A stretch of DNA of 64,000 nucleotides from Aldehydirespirator sp965220345 (GCA_965220345.1 OZ244822.1:2418001-2482000); one strand, 5' to 3'. Shown: positions 33,021-41,816, numbered from the stretch's first letter. The notes: generated from the letters alone by a model not told the origin. Numbers and translations are program-made.

Positions 33021-34639
33021 GCTAGATCCTTTTGCAGTCTGCGAATGTTGAAGATCATCACTGGCACCACCAATGCCAATAGCACCACAGCGAAGGCGCT
33101 ACTAGAAGTGAAGTTGCGGTCACGTAGTTGATCGAACATTTCGTTGGCTAAGACGTTGGTGCGGTTGGCTCCGCCGGTAGTGGCTTTGACCAGGTCAAAT
33201 ACTTTGGTGACGATCACGATCAGCGTTGTGACCACCACAATGATCGTCGGACGGATCTGAGGCATCACTACCCGCCAGAAGGCTTGTGTTTCGCTGGCAC
33301 CATCCACTCGGGCTGCTTCTAGCAGTTCGTCAGGCACTGCCCTGATCGCCGCTGACAGCACCACCATGGCGAAACCGGTCTGAATCCAGACCATGATTAT
33401 CATGATCCAAAAATTGTTCCACGGGATCATGGTTGCGTTAACAAAAAAGCCGCGAACATTGAAACCGAGCCCTTGCAGCACCGCGTTGACAAGGCCAGTC
33501 TGGGTGCCGGTTGCTTGAACCTCGAACATGAAATCCCAGATCACGGCGGCACCAACCATAGAAATAGCCATCGGCATGAAGATCAAGGTTTTGGCGTAGC
33601 GATCACCATAAGCACGATCGGCTAACACGGCCAGCATCAAGCCAAGCGCTGTGGATAGTCCAGCTACGGTAACTACCCACCAAATGTTGTTCCAGACCAC
33701 AGCTTGCAGAGTTGACAAAGCACCAAAAATCAGCAGCACCGATCCCAAAACGATCATCATTGATGACGACGGTGAACCCCAGTCAAGTTCAAGTTCTTGA
33801 CGGTTGATCTTGCGCAAAGTCCAATACAGCAAAGACGCTGCTGCAATCGCTACCAGTATCCAAAGCGTTATCCGGCTAGAGACAAGCACTGTCAAGATGT
33901 CCATGATCGCCGAGCGGTTCGGGTCGCGTATTAGCGACTCAACGAACGCCAGCAGCGGGGCTATTACTAGCACCACTCCAACGACACCCAGGATTTTCAT
34001 TAGACGGCCCGCAGTAGCGATCTGCCTGGTGGTGCCGATGATGCGGGTGGCGCTAGCCCAAGCAGCAATCGCGGCTACCAAAACCGCGGCGAGGCCTGCT
34101 ATGAACAGCCGGCTTGTGAAGATTTGCGCCCAACCCTCAAAGGTGAAGTAGTTGTCGTCGGTGAAGATGTCGCTGTAGTGCTCAAACGTGTAGCCGGGTT
34201 CACGGCCTCGTGTGCCGTTCTTGAACGACAAAAATACGGTGCGCAACCCGGGAATAATCAAGCCGATAGTCACGAAAGCCAAAGCTGGCCCGGCGAACAC
34301 CCAGGGCCGCAGCCGACCTTCCCAAGCGTTGCGTCGATTGCGTGACGGCTTCAGCAGACCGCCCAGCAATGCACCAATAGCAGCACCAACGACAGCCCCG
34401 GCAAAGATGATCAGCCAGCCCTCTTTGACTGGCCCCACTAAAGCTGGTCCGGCAGGAACCCAGCCGTTGTGTTGAACAGCAGCCCCGACAACAATGCCAA
34501 CCAGCGCTCCGAACACGGCTGTGAAGATCGGCCAGCGGGGCACGGCCTGATCAACAGTGCGATTAGCTCCTACAAAAATTACAGCCGAAGCCAGCAGCGA
34601 CACCACCACTGTTATCACCATGGTGATGAACTGCTCCAC
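33017..34639 (-). CDS. CUT1 sugar ABC transporter permease, extended (MalF/AglF-like)
   Basis: This is a 540-residue membrane protein. The C-terminal ~250 residues contain the MalF-type domain with the EAA loop ELLEAARVDGASETQAFWRVV and PQIRPTIIVVV. The N-terminal ~270 residues carry several further hydrophobic segments, including Gly/Ala-rich helices near residues 40-95 (FGALVGIVVGAAV, FAGAVVGAAIGALLGGLL). Typical AglF/MalF-type partners in actinobacteria are about 300 residues, so this one is clearly extended. It is preceded by a strong hairpin after the binding-protein gene and is translationally coupled to the second permease. Confidence 0.9.
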   Translation of the reverse strand: MEQFITMVITVVVSLLASAVIFVGANRTVDQAVPRWPIFTAVFGALVGIVVGAAVQHNGWVPAGPALVGPVKEGWLIIFAGAVVGAAIGALLGGLLKPSRNRRNAWEGRLRPWVFAGPALAFVTIGLIIPGLRTVFLSFKNGTRGREPGYTFEHYSDIFTDDNYFTFEGWAQIFTSRLFIAGLAAVLVAAIAAWASATRIIGTTRQIATAGRLMKILGVVGVVLVIAPLLAFVESLIRDPNRSAIMDILTVLVSSRITLWILVAIAAASLLYWTLRKINRQELELDWGSPSSSMMIVLGSVLLIFGALSTLQAVVWNNIWWVVTVAGLSTALGLMLAVLADRAYGDRYAKTLIFMPMAISMVGAAVIWDFMFEVQATGTQTGLVNAVLQGLGFNVRGFFVNATMIPWNNFWIMIIMVWIQTGFAMVVLSAAIRAVPDELLEAARVDGASETQAFWRVVMPQIRPTIIVVVTTLIVIVTKVFDLVKATTGGANRTNVLANEMFDQLRDRNFTSSSAFAVVLLALVVPVMIFNIRRLQKDLA

Positions 34640-34759
34640 GCGTCGGCTCTTTCTACTTCGTCCGGTTCGACAATCGAATATGACCGCCAGATACGCCCGT
34701 CTTAGACAGGCATAACAGCAGCTTTGAAGACATTAGCCCAAAGAGCCCGCAGGCGCGGC

Positions 34760-34803
34760 TGTGTGCGGAGGTCCAGCCACTAAAGCTGTCACCTCCGCAC
34801 ACA
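34760..34803 (-). terminator. Intercistronic hairpin between binding protein and permease
   Basis: A 13-bp perfect inverted repeat (34760-34772 with 34791-34803) and an 18-base loop, 38 bases downstream of the binding-protein stop. No T-run follows. It mirrors the hairpin at the same position in the first ABC operon and probably limits read-through or stabilises the upstream message. Confidence 0.6.
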
Positions 34804-34841
34804 ACACAGACCTGCTAACTAGGCGATGCCTAGCTAAATCG

Positions 34842-36452
34842 TTACGACGGCCAAGCGTCCTGAACGTCTGATACGAACTCTTCAGCGGTCTTAGCACCAG
34901 ACACATAGTCGGTACCGGAACGCCAGAACTCGCCAGCGCCTACTTCTCCAGGCATCAGGTCAGATGCATCAAAGCGGAACGGGCTAGCGCTCACCAAGAT
35001 CTCGGCCAGAGTGCGGTCGAAGTTCGATGAGTAAAGCGACGTGTCATGGTCACGGTTCGGTGACAAGAAGCCGCCCTTATCGGCGCGGATACGGGCATCG
35101 GCGTATTCGGCGGTGCCGATGTATTCAAGCACAGCCAACGTCTCGGGCTTGTCAGTGAAAGCGACTGCATGCGTGCCTGCACCGAGCACCACCTGACCGA
35201 ACTCATCTGAGATGGTCGGCAGATAGAAGACGTTGACATCACCGTCCGGGCCAAGCGTGGCACCGGCATCAACGAAGAAGGCACCTGCGAAGTTGGCCTG
35301 ACGATGCATCAAGCATTCGCCGTCAACGAGAGGCAGAGCAGCCTCACGGAAACCGGTAGTAGCGATCAGATCGCGTCCACCCAAAACATTGCCTTCCTCG
35401 AACCAGATATCGCCGACGAACTCAGCAACAGCAACGACACGAGGATCATCGAAGGGGATCTCGTTAGATACCCACTGGTCATACACATCAGGGCCATGCA
35501 GGCGCAGCATGATGTCTTCCATCCAGTCGGTGAAAGCCCAACCGGTGGCATCTCCTGACTCAATGCCGACGCACCACGGGACATGCCCGTCGGATTTGAT
35601 CTGCTCGGTGAGAGCTTCGAGTTCGGCCCAGGTTTCGGGGATTTCGTAACCCTTCTCTTCAAAGACTCCTGGCTGATACCAAACCAAGCTCTTGACATCA
35701 CCCTTGTTGGGCACGCCGTAGACGTTGCCGTTGGTGGTTGCGAGATCAAACCAGAACGAGTCATATGAGCCGCTGAGTCTGCTCATCGCGTCATCGGGAA
35801 TAGCGACAGCATCACCTGATTGTGCGAACTGAATGATTCGGCCAGGCTGAGGGATCACCACAATGTCGGGCGGGTCACCAGCTTCAAGAGCAAGGTTCAG
35901 TTCGGTGGTGGCATCACGCGAGCCTGAGTAACGCACCACGATTCCGGTGCGCTCACGCAGCGGCTCGAAACCTGCTATGAAACCTTCGGCTTCTGAGCCG
36001 GTCTCTGGTCCGAGGATCTCAACGACTGTGCCAGAAAGGCTCATCTCGTCGGCCATCTCGGCCATCTGCTCCATTTCGGCCATCTGCTCCATCTGCATGG
36101 CTTCAGCGTCAGCGGCACGCTCGGCAGCTGCATCAGCTTCAGCCTGAGCCTCAGCCAGCTGGGCTTCAAGTTCTGCAACAGCCTCAGAGTCCATTGCGTC
36201 TTCGCCTTCGGCCATTGCGGCTGCTAGCGCTGCTTCGGCTTCGGCGGCACGCTCAGCTGCTGCATCAGCTTCAGCCTGAGCCTCAGCGGCTGCCTCTTCG
36301 GCGGCTTCTGCGTCAGCTTGAGCTTGAGCGGCTGCAGCATCAGCGGCGCTGGTGTCGGCCGTCGGCTCGTCATCTTCGCCACAAGCCGCCGCCACAAGAG
36401 CGAAGCTAAGCATGGCACCAAGTATCAGTGCTAGGCGCGAGTGTTTTTTCAT
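34842..36452 (-). CDS. Sugar-binding lipoprotein with a coiled-coil tether
   Basis: This is a 536-residue extracellular solute receptor. The signal peptide ends in the lipobox VAAAC with Cys24 lipidated. Residues of about 35-135 are almost wholly Ala, Glu, Gln, Asp and Met in heptad-like repeats (AEAQAEADAAAERAAEAEAA), predicting a long coiled coil. The mature receptor (SGTVVEILGPETGSEAEGF onward) resembles AglE-type alpha-glucoside binding proteins (SBP family 1), with KGDVKSLVWYQPGVFEEKGY and PETWAELEALTEQIKSDG. ATG at 36452 has a GGGAGGG ribosome site and lies 18 bases from a LacI operator. It heads the transporter operon with the two permeases. Confidence 0.9.
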   Translation of the reverse strand: MKKHSRLALILGAMLSFALVAAACGEDDEPTADTSAADAAAAQAQADAEAAEEAAAEAQAEADAAAERAAEAEAALAAAMAEGEDAMDSEAVAELEAQLAEAQAEADAAAERAADAEAMQMEQMAEMEQMAEMADEMSLSGTVVEILGPETGSEAEGFIAGFEPLRERTGIVVRYSGSRDATTELNLALEAGDPPDIVVIPQPGRIIQFAQSGDAVAIPDDAMSRLSGSYDSFWFDLATTNGNVYGVPNKGDVKSLVWYQPGVFEEKGYEIPETWAELEALTEQIKSDGHVPWCVGIESGDATGWAFTDWMEDIMLRLHGPDVYDQWVSNEIPFDDPRVVAVAEFVGDIWFEEGNVLGGRDLIATTGFREAALPLVDGECLMHRQANFAGAFFVDAGATLGPDGDVNVFYLPTISDEFGQVVLGAGTHAVAFTDKPETLAVLEYIGTAEYADARIRADKGGFLSPNRDHDTSLYSSNFDRTLAEILVSASPFRFDASDLMPGEVGAGEFWRSGTDYVSGAKTAEEFVSDVQDAWPS

Positions 36453-36470
36453 TGATTCCCTCCCAGGGAT

Positions 36471-36482
36471 GCAAACGTTTAC
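36471..36482. promoter_or_regulatory. LacI-type operator upstream of the binding-protein gene
   Basis: GCAAACGTTTAC, one mismatch from the perfect palindrome of the MalK-like gene, lies between the proposed -10 box and the ribosome site. This is a position where a bound repressor would block the promoter. Confidence 0.8.
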
Positions 36483-36489
36483 AGGGAGC

Positions 36490-36518
36490 ACACTAGCGCA
36501 GCATCGATTCCGAATCAA
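36490..36518 (-). promoter_or_regulatory. Candidate sigma-70-type promoter of the sugar transporter operon
   Basis: On the minus strand TTGATT (36513-36518) and TAGTGT (36490-36495) are separated by 17 bases, just upstream of the operator at 36471-36482. Confidence 0.45.
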
Positions 36519-36535
36519 CCCCGCGAATCAACCCC
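36511..36535. repeat. 12-bp direct repeat upstream of the transporter promoter
   Basis: CGAATCAACCCC occurs twice (36511-36522 and 36524-36535), a 13-base period overlapping the candidate -35 box. It could be an activator site, or chance. Confidence 0.5.
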
Positions 36536-36603
36536 AAGGAGATCACCACAATTACTCTCGGGTCTAGCGCAGGATCAGCCTTGCTTGCTTCAAGGATCCG
36601 ACT

Positions 36604-37623
36604 TCACTGCTGTGATGGTGCAGCTGTAGATTCGCGGACTATTAACGGCACGTCCCAGATGACATCGGCGGTCTGCTGCCCATCAATAAGAGTGATCACA
36701 GTTTCGGCGGCTTTGACTCCCATTTCGCCCACAGCCTGACGCATGGTGGTGAGCCCCAAAGTTTCGGCTAGATCGTGGTCATCAAATCCGATTACTGACA
36801 GCTCCTGAGGCACCGCCATCCCCCTACGCGAAGCTTCTCGCAGCACCCCGAAAGCCATCTCATCAGACATGCAAAACACCGCAGTGGGCGCATCAGCGCA
36901 TTCCAGCAGCTGAGTCAAAGCTTCGACACCACCGGCTGCAGTCCACGGAACACAAACATGCAGCTCGGGTGCGACCCCTAGCCCGGCAGCCTCAAGAGCG
37001 TCTTGATAGCCGAGTTGACGTTGCTGGGGAACAGGTATAGGTAGGTCAGGCAAATGAGACGGCCCTGACACAAGCCCGATGCGCTTGTGTCCTAGTTCAA
37101 TTAGATGCTCAACAGCACATCGCGCCGCATTGCGATTGTCGATAGCGATTGATGAAGCTCCAGCGAGCTGTTCACCCACAGCCACCACCGGCCTGTCAAA
37201 GAAGTCTTCGACCGAATCAGCTTCGACACTTACGAACGTGTCGATCAGCAGTATTCCGTCCACTCTTCGACACAAAGCACCAGCGTCACTTAGCAAGCTG
37301 CGACGATCCTCAGCGCTGGTCATCACCGAAATCAACATGTCGTAACCGGCTTGAGCAAAAACCGAGTTGATTCCGCCCATCACCCTAAACGGGAACCAGG
37401 TACCGAAATGCGGTGCCACCACGCCAATGGTCCAGGTTCTGCCCGACACCAAGCTTGATGCTTGAGGATGAGCCTCATAATCGAGCGACTCAGCTGCTGC
37501 CTTAACTCGGCTGCGAGTCTCAGGTGCCACATTCGGCAGACCGCGCAAAGCACGACTAACTGTGGCTACCGAGACACCTGTGACTTGTGCGATGTCTTTT
37601 ATGGTGGACCGAGCCCCAGCCAC
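36604..37623 (-). CDS. LacI-family repressor of the alpha-glucoside/sulfo-sugar regulon
   Basis: This 339-residue regulator has the N-terminal HTH and hinge: STIKDIAQVTGVSVATVSRAL and GLPNVAPETRSRVKAAAESL. The Ala/Val/Arg recognition pattern of ATVSRAL is that of factors binding operators with a central CG, such as the nearby AAACGTTT sites. The effector domain starts with TWTIGVVAPHFGTWFPF and ends with the allosteric VIGFDDHDLAETLGLTTMRQ. It is transcribed with glpK, 20 bases downstream of its stop, and lies beside the transporter operon it presumably controls. The inducer is probably a disaccharide or sugar from the locus. Confidence 0.92.
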   Translation of the reverse strand: MAGARSTIKDIAQVTGVSVATVSRALRGLPNVAPETRSRVKAAAESLDYEAHPQASSLVSGRTWTIGVVAPHFGTWFPFRVMGGINSVFAQAGYDMLISVMTSAEDRRSLLSDAGALCRRVDGILLIDTFVSVEADSVEDFFDRPVVAVGEQLAGASSIAIDNRNAARCAVEHLIELGHKRIGLVSGPSHLPDLPIPVPQQRQLGYQDALEAAGLGVAPELHVCVPWTAAGGVEALTQLLECADAPTAVFCMSDEMAFGVLREASRRGMAVPQELSVIGFDDHDLAETLGLTTMRQAVGEMGVKAAETVITLIDGQQTADVIWDVPLIVRESTAAPSQQ

Positions 37624-37643
37624 GGAATTTCAAACTAGCCCAT

Positions 37644-39134
37644 CTAGTCGGTGTTGAGTGCCCAACCCTTGCTCTTCTCCACGGCATGCTTCCAGCCCCG
37701 ATAACCGGTATCACCGAGATCGGTTGAAGCATCCGGCAGCGCTTCAAAGTCGAGCTGCCATTTAGAGGCAATGTCATCTAATGAAGACCAGACACCGACG
37801 GCTAGACCGGCGAGATAGGCCGCGCCAGCTGCGGTAGCTTCGGTGAGCTTGGGACGCTGAACCGGCACACCAAGTTGGTCGGCTTGAAGCTGCATCAGCG
37901 AACTCATCGCCGAGGCTCCGCCGTCTACACGCAGGTTGCGGATCGATGTTGCCGCCGCAGCGGTCATAGCTTCCACCACATCACGGGTTTGGTATGCCAT
38001 TGCCTCAATAGCAGCGCGTGCCAGTTCGGCACGTCCCGAGCCTCTGGTAAGGCCGACGATGGTGCCGCGAGCGTATGGATCCCAGTGCGGGCTGCCTAAA
38101 CCTGCGAAGGCGGGCACTAGATACACCCCGCCAGTGGTATCGCTCTGCTCGGCGAGGTTTTCGAGTTCGGATGCGTCGCTGATGATGCCGAGACCGTCCC
38201 GCAACCATTGAACGGTTGCTCCAGTAGCGAAGATTGCTCCCTCTAGGGCGTAGGTCGCTTGCGGGCCTTGAGGCGTGTCCAGCATCCAGGCGACCGTTGA
38301 CAGCAGTCCATCAACCGGGGTGGGGACTTCCGTTCCAACGTTCATCAGCACGAATGAACCTGTGCCGTAGGTGTTTTTGGCATCACCAGAAGTGAACGCG
38401 GCTTGCCCGAACAGCGCTGCGTGCTGATCTCCCGCAATGCCGGTGATCGGCACTCCAGCACCGCAGGCTGCTGGCGCGGCGGTAACCCCGAATGCGCCGC
38501 TTGAGGGCAGCACACGCGGCAAAGCCTCTTCGGGCACGCCGAACGCTGAGCACAGCTCGGAGTGCCAGCGCAGTTCGGTGATGTCATACAGCATGGTTCG
38601 GGCTGCGTTGGTCGCATCGGTGGCATGAACCTCACCGCCGGTGAGATTCCACAAGATCCAACTATCAACGGTGCCCAAAGCTAAGTCTGGGCCTGTCACT
38701 ACGCCGCCTGTGGTGAACAGCCATTCAAACTTGGAAGCCGAAAAATACGGGTCAAGCACTAGGCCGGTGCGCTCACGCACTAAAGGCAGCAAACCGTCGC
38801 TTTGAAGTTGAGCGCATCGGGCCGCGGTGCGGCGATCCTGCCACACGATGGCGCGATGCAATGGTCGACTGTTTTTGCGGCTCCAGGCCACAACCGTCTC
38901 ACGCTGGTTAGTCACGCCAATCGCTGCAGGAGGGGCATCTAGTTGATCCACAACTTCTTTGAGAGTCGCCTGCACAGCATCCCAGATCTCGCTGGCATCA
39001 TGCTCGACATGTCCCGGCATCGGGAAATACTGCGGGAACTCGCGCTGCGCCACTGCCACGATCTCTGCGGAGTCGTTGAAAGCGATGGTGCGCACGCTGG
39101 TGGTGCCAGCATCAATCGCCAAAACCACAGTCAT
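37644..39134 (-). CDS. glpK: Glycerol kinase
   Basis: This 496-residue enzyme phosphorylates glycerol to sn-glycerol 3-phosphate. VLAIDAGTTSVRTIAFN (phosphate loop), WQDRRTAARC, GIAGDQHAALFGQ and the second FGGY signature GLGSPHWDPYARGTIVGLTRG are all present, and length is normal. Its start overlaps the glpD stop by four bases (ATGA), and the LacI gene follows. Clustering with a sugar importer suggests the glycerol may come from a glyceryl glycoside. Confidence 0.95.
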   Translation of the reverse strand: MTVVLAIDAGTTSVRTIAFNDSAEIVAVAQREFPQYFPMPGHVEHDASEIWDAVQATLKEVVDQLDAPPAAIGVTNQRETVVAWSRKNSRPLHRAIVWQDRRTAARCAQLQSDGLLPLVRERTGLVLDPYFSASKFEWLFTTGGVVTGPDLALGTVDSWILWNLTGGEVHATDATNAARTMLYDITELRWHSELCSAFGVPEEALPRVLPSSGAFGVTAAPAACGAGVPITGIAGDQHAALFGQAAFTSGDAKNTYGTGSFVLMNVGTEVPTPVDGLLSTVAWMLDTPQGPQATYALEGAIFATGATVQWLRDGLGIISDASELENLAEQSDTTGGVYLVPAFAGLGSPHWDPYARGTIVGLTRGSGRAELARAAIEAMAYQTRDVVEAMTAAAATSIRNLRVDGGASAMSSLMQLQADQLGVPVQRPKLTEATAAGAAYLAGLAVGVWSSLDDIASKWQLDFEALPDASTDLGDTGYRGWKHAVEKSKGWALNTD

Positions 39135-40690
39135 GCAGTAGCTCCGAACAGTAGGTCGGCTGCCTGATGCACTCCCGGGTCGTTTTGCAATGCTTCGGCG
39201 GGCTCAAGCATGGACAACATAGTACGGCGCCTCAAGAAGTCGTCCATCGTCAAGATGTGTTCCCAGCGGGCCATCGTCATCACTTCGGCTGCGCAGTAGT
39301 CAACACGGGCGCTTAGCGGTGCTGCCAACTCTGAGGACTCCGCAACAAGTTCAACCACTTGTTGGGAGCGGCTTCCATGCCTACGCCATAGTGCGGCAGC
39401 CTGAGCCTGCTTGATACCAGCTCGGGCGGCACTGCGCTCAAAATGTTCTTTGGCCTTGCTGTCAGGCTCGCCGAACCAGCGCCCTTTCGGGGCTTGAGGG
39501 GCAAGACCGCAGCGCCGCGCTGCTTCGATCACTTCGTCACCAACATTGAGACAGTCGCTGAGTTTGCCCCCAAGGATCGACACTGCACCGCGTGCTTGGT
39601 CTACTTCCACAGCGTGACGGCGCGATAGTTCAGTCCAGTCACGGTCGGTGTCTGTGTCGGAGTCGACCACTAGGGCACGCACTCCACACCGATAGGAGAT
39701 CACATCGTCTTGCTTGAGTGGCTGAGACAATCGCAGTCTCGAATTGGCCTGCTCTAACAAAAAATTAATGTCTGCATCTGTGACTGGCGGGGCGGCATCG
39801 CTAACGCGTGTATCAGTAGTGCCGATTACCGATCTGTGTCCCATGGGTATCACGTAGAAGAGGCGCTGATCGTCGTCAAAGAAGGCGAGAACACGCCCAG
39901 AGTTGGTGAGCTGAGGCACCACAATGTGAGCACCCTTCGAAAAGCACAAATCCTGGTTCAAAGGGATGTCAATGAGGTTCGCTAGCTGCACAGCCAAAGG
40001 TCCAGCAGCATTAACCAGCAGCTTCGCTGAGACATCATGACGGATGCTGCTGACGCGATCTGTCAGCTGTGCCTGCCAGCGGGTATCGCTTCGCTCGGCG
40101 CTGTCGAGACGCATTCTTGACACTGCGACTGCGCCTCTGTCAACGGCATCCAGCAGTAACTGCATCACAAAACGTGCATCGTTGTCCACGAGCAGATAGT
40201 CGGAGTATTCGATGGCACCTTTCACGTTGTGGGTGTTGATGACAGGCTCGGCCTTCGTCAGCGAGTTAGATGACATGAGACGGGGGCGGCTTGTAGCGAA
40301 GCGACCGAGAGCCCAGTAGGCATTCGCTCCTAGCGCAGCAAAAGCAGGCGAATACGGTGATGTGGCACCCAGCGCAGCCAAGAACCGCACCTCGCTGAGG
40401 CGGCTGGCATATGAGCGTGCCAAAAGATTACGTGAGCGGCACAATCCCGCTACGAGGCCTATCTCGTAGGACTGCAAATATTTGAAGCCTCCCCAGATGA
40501 GATTGGAGGATTCTTGGCTTGTGCCCGAAGCGAAATCGGCTGCGTCGATCAGCGCAGTTCGTAGCCCGTGTGAAGCCAGCGCCAGAGCCGAAATTGCGCC
40601 GTTGATGCCACCGCCCACAATCAAAGCGTCGTGAGTATTGGCAACAAGACGCTCTAGGTTGCGCTCACGGAGTTCAGAAGTGCGAATCAT
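39131..40690 (-). CDS. glpD: FAD-dependent glycerol-3-phosphate dehydrogenase
   Basis: This 519-residue flavoprotein oxidises glycerol 3-phosphate to dihydroxyacetone phosphate at the membrane and feeds electrons to quinone. The FAD motif is HDALIVGGGINGAISALALA near residue 20, followed by IDAADFASGTSQESSNLIWGG. KGAHIVVP and FYVIPMGHRSVIGTTDT in the middle are typical. ATG at 40690 fits the usual N-terminus; the open frame runs further upstream into the CDP-alcohol phosphatidyltransferase gene. It is 4 bases from that gene's stop and overlaps glpK, so the three genes form an operon. Confidence 0.94.
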   Translation of the reverse strand: MIRTSELRERNLERLVANTHDALIVGGGINGAISALALASHGLRTALIDAADFASGTSQESSNLIWGGFKYLQSYEIGLVAGLCRSRNLLARSYASRLSEVRFLAALGATSPYSPAFAALGANAYWALGRFATSRPRLMSSNSLTKAEPVINTHNVKGAIEYSDYLLVDNDARFVMQLLLDAVDRGAVAVSRMRLDSAERSDTRWQAQLTDRVSSIRHDVSAKLLVNAAGPLAVQLANLIDIPLNQDLCFSKGAHIVVPQLTNSGRVLAFFDDDQRLFYVIPMGHRSVIGTTDTRVSDAAPPVTDADINFLLEQANSRLRLSQPLKQDDVISYRCGVRALVVDSDTDTDRDWTELSRRHAVEVDQARGAVSILGGKLSDCLNVGDEVIEAARRCGLAPQAPKGRWFGEPDSKAKEHFERSAARAGIKQAQAAALWRRHGSRSQQVVELVAESSELAAPLSARVDYCAAEVMTMARWEHILTMDDFLRRRTMLSMLEPAEALQNDPGVHQAADLLFGATA

Positions 40691-40694
40691 GTGA

Positions 40695-41294
40695 TCACTG
40701 CTGTGATTGCTGTTCGGCACGTCCGCGGCGTAGCGACTCACGCCCCAAAGGTATGTACTGCACTGCCGATAGATAGCTGTAAACCAGCGAAGGCACCGCA
40801 CATACCCAACCAGCGATCATGAAACCGTCAGCCACAGCCAGATCCGATGCACCAGCCAGCAGCAGCGGAAAACAGATATAAAGCCCGAAGGTGGCGCATT
40901 TGCCCCACCAGGTCACATCAATCGGTTTGGCCCCTAACAGCAGCAACACTGCGCCAACAATCGCTACCAGACCTTCACGCACAAGAGCCAGTATCACCAG
41001 CCACCACGGCACAGAACCATCGATTCCCACTGCAATCACTCCGACGAACAAAACGGCCCGATCTGTGATCGGATCAAGCAGCTTGCCGACACGCGAAACC
41101 GAATTGAAGAGGCGAGCCCACCAGCCATCCACCCAGTCGGTGGCACCAAGCGCTCCCCACAGTATGGCTGCCGCCCAGCGGTCCTCTGCGCCAAAAAGCA
41201 GCCACAGAAACCAGGGAACACAAAACAGGCGCGCTGCTGAGATCAGGTTCGGGATAGTGAGGATGCGGTCCTCGCCTGTGCGCGGCGCGGTCAT
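40695..41294 (-). CDS. CDP-alcohol phosphatidyltransferase (PgsA-like)
   Basis: This 199-residue integral membrane enzyme transfers a phosphatidyl group from CDP-diacylglycerol to an alcohol. The family motif DG-x2-AR-x8-G-x3-D-x3-D is complete in DWVDGWWARLFNSVSRVGKL followed by LDPITD. About five to six hydrophobic helices are present. Glycerol 3-phosphate (phosphatidylglycerol-phosphate synthase) or phosphatidylglycerol is the likely acceptor; inositol phosphate is another actinobacterial option. Being the first gene of an operon with glpD and glpK hints at glycerol 3-phosphate. Confidence 0.85.
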   Translation of the reverse strand: MTAPRTGEDRILTIPNLISAARLFCVPWFLWLLFGAEDRWAAAILWGALGATDWVDGWWARLFNSVSRVGKLLDPITDRAVLFVGVIAVGIDGSVPWWLVILALVREGLVAIVGAVLLLLGAKPIDVTWWGKCATFGLYICFPLLLAGASDLAVADGFMIAGWVCAVPSLVYSYLSAVQYIPLGRESLRRGRAEQQSQQ

Positions 41295-41317
41295 GGCATC
41301 AAGCCTACGATTGGGAG

Positions 41318-41737
41318 ATGAGTTCAGTTTTTACTCAGATCATCAACGGCGATCTGCCAGGCCGCATCGTTTGGCAGGACGACTGCTGTGTCACCATTGT
41401 CAACATACGCCCCCTCAACCGCGGCCACATGCTGGTGGTGCCCCGCCAAGAGGTTGATCATTGGGTAGACCTTGACACCGAGACCGTCAATCATTTAATG
41501 ACCGTGGCTCATCGTGTGTCTAAGGCTTTGCAGGCTTGTGGATTGGCACCTGATCGAGTGGGTTTGATGATCGCAGGTTTTGAGGTGCCACATGTGCATT
41601 TGCATGTGCTGCCAATCTCAACGATGGCGCACCTCGAATTTGCGAATGCAGATCCCAGCCCAGATCCTGAAGATCTGGACATGATTGCTGGTCTGCTGAC
41701 CGCCGAACTAGCCAAGAACCGGCTTGAACACGAATAG
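41318..41737 (+). CDS. HIT-family nucleotide hydrolase
   Basis: This 139-residue protein belongs to the histidine triad superfamily. FTQIINGDLPGRIVW, RGHMLVVPR and the triad VPHVHLHVLPI (His-x-His-x-His) are seen. Such proteins cleave adenosine 5'-phosphoramidates and related compounds; the physiological substrate is usually unknown. It is divergent from the phosphatidyltransferase (23 bases between starts) and followed by selD. Confidence 0.92.
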   Translation: MSSVFTQIINGDLPGRIVWQDDCCVTIVNIRPLNRGHMLVVPRQEVDHWVDLDTETVNHLMTVAHRVSKALQACGLAPDRVGLMIAGFEVPHVHLHVLPISTMAHLEFANADPSPDPEDLDMIAGLLTAELAKNRLEHE

Positions 41738-41816
41738 GCGCAACCTGTTCGCGCCGGGACAAAAAGGACACAGCTGAGAAGCGAAACATGAGACGAAACA
41801 GAACTAAGAAAGGGGG

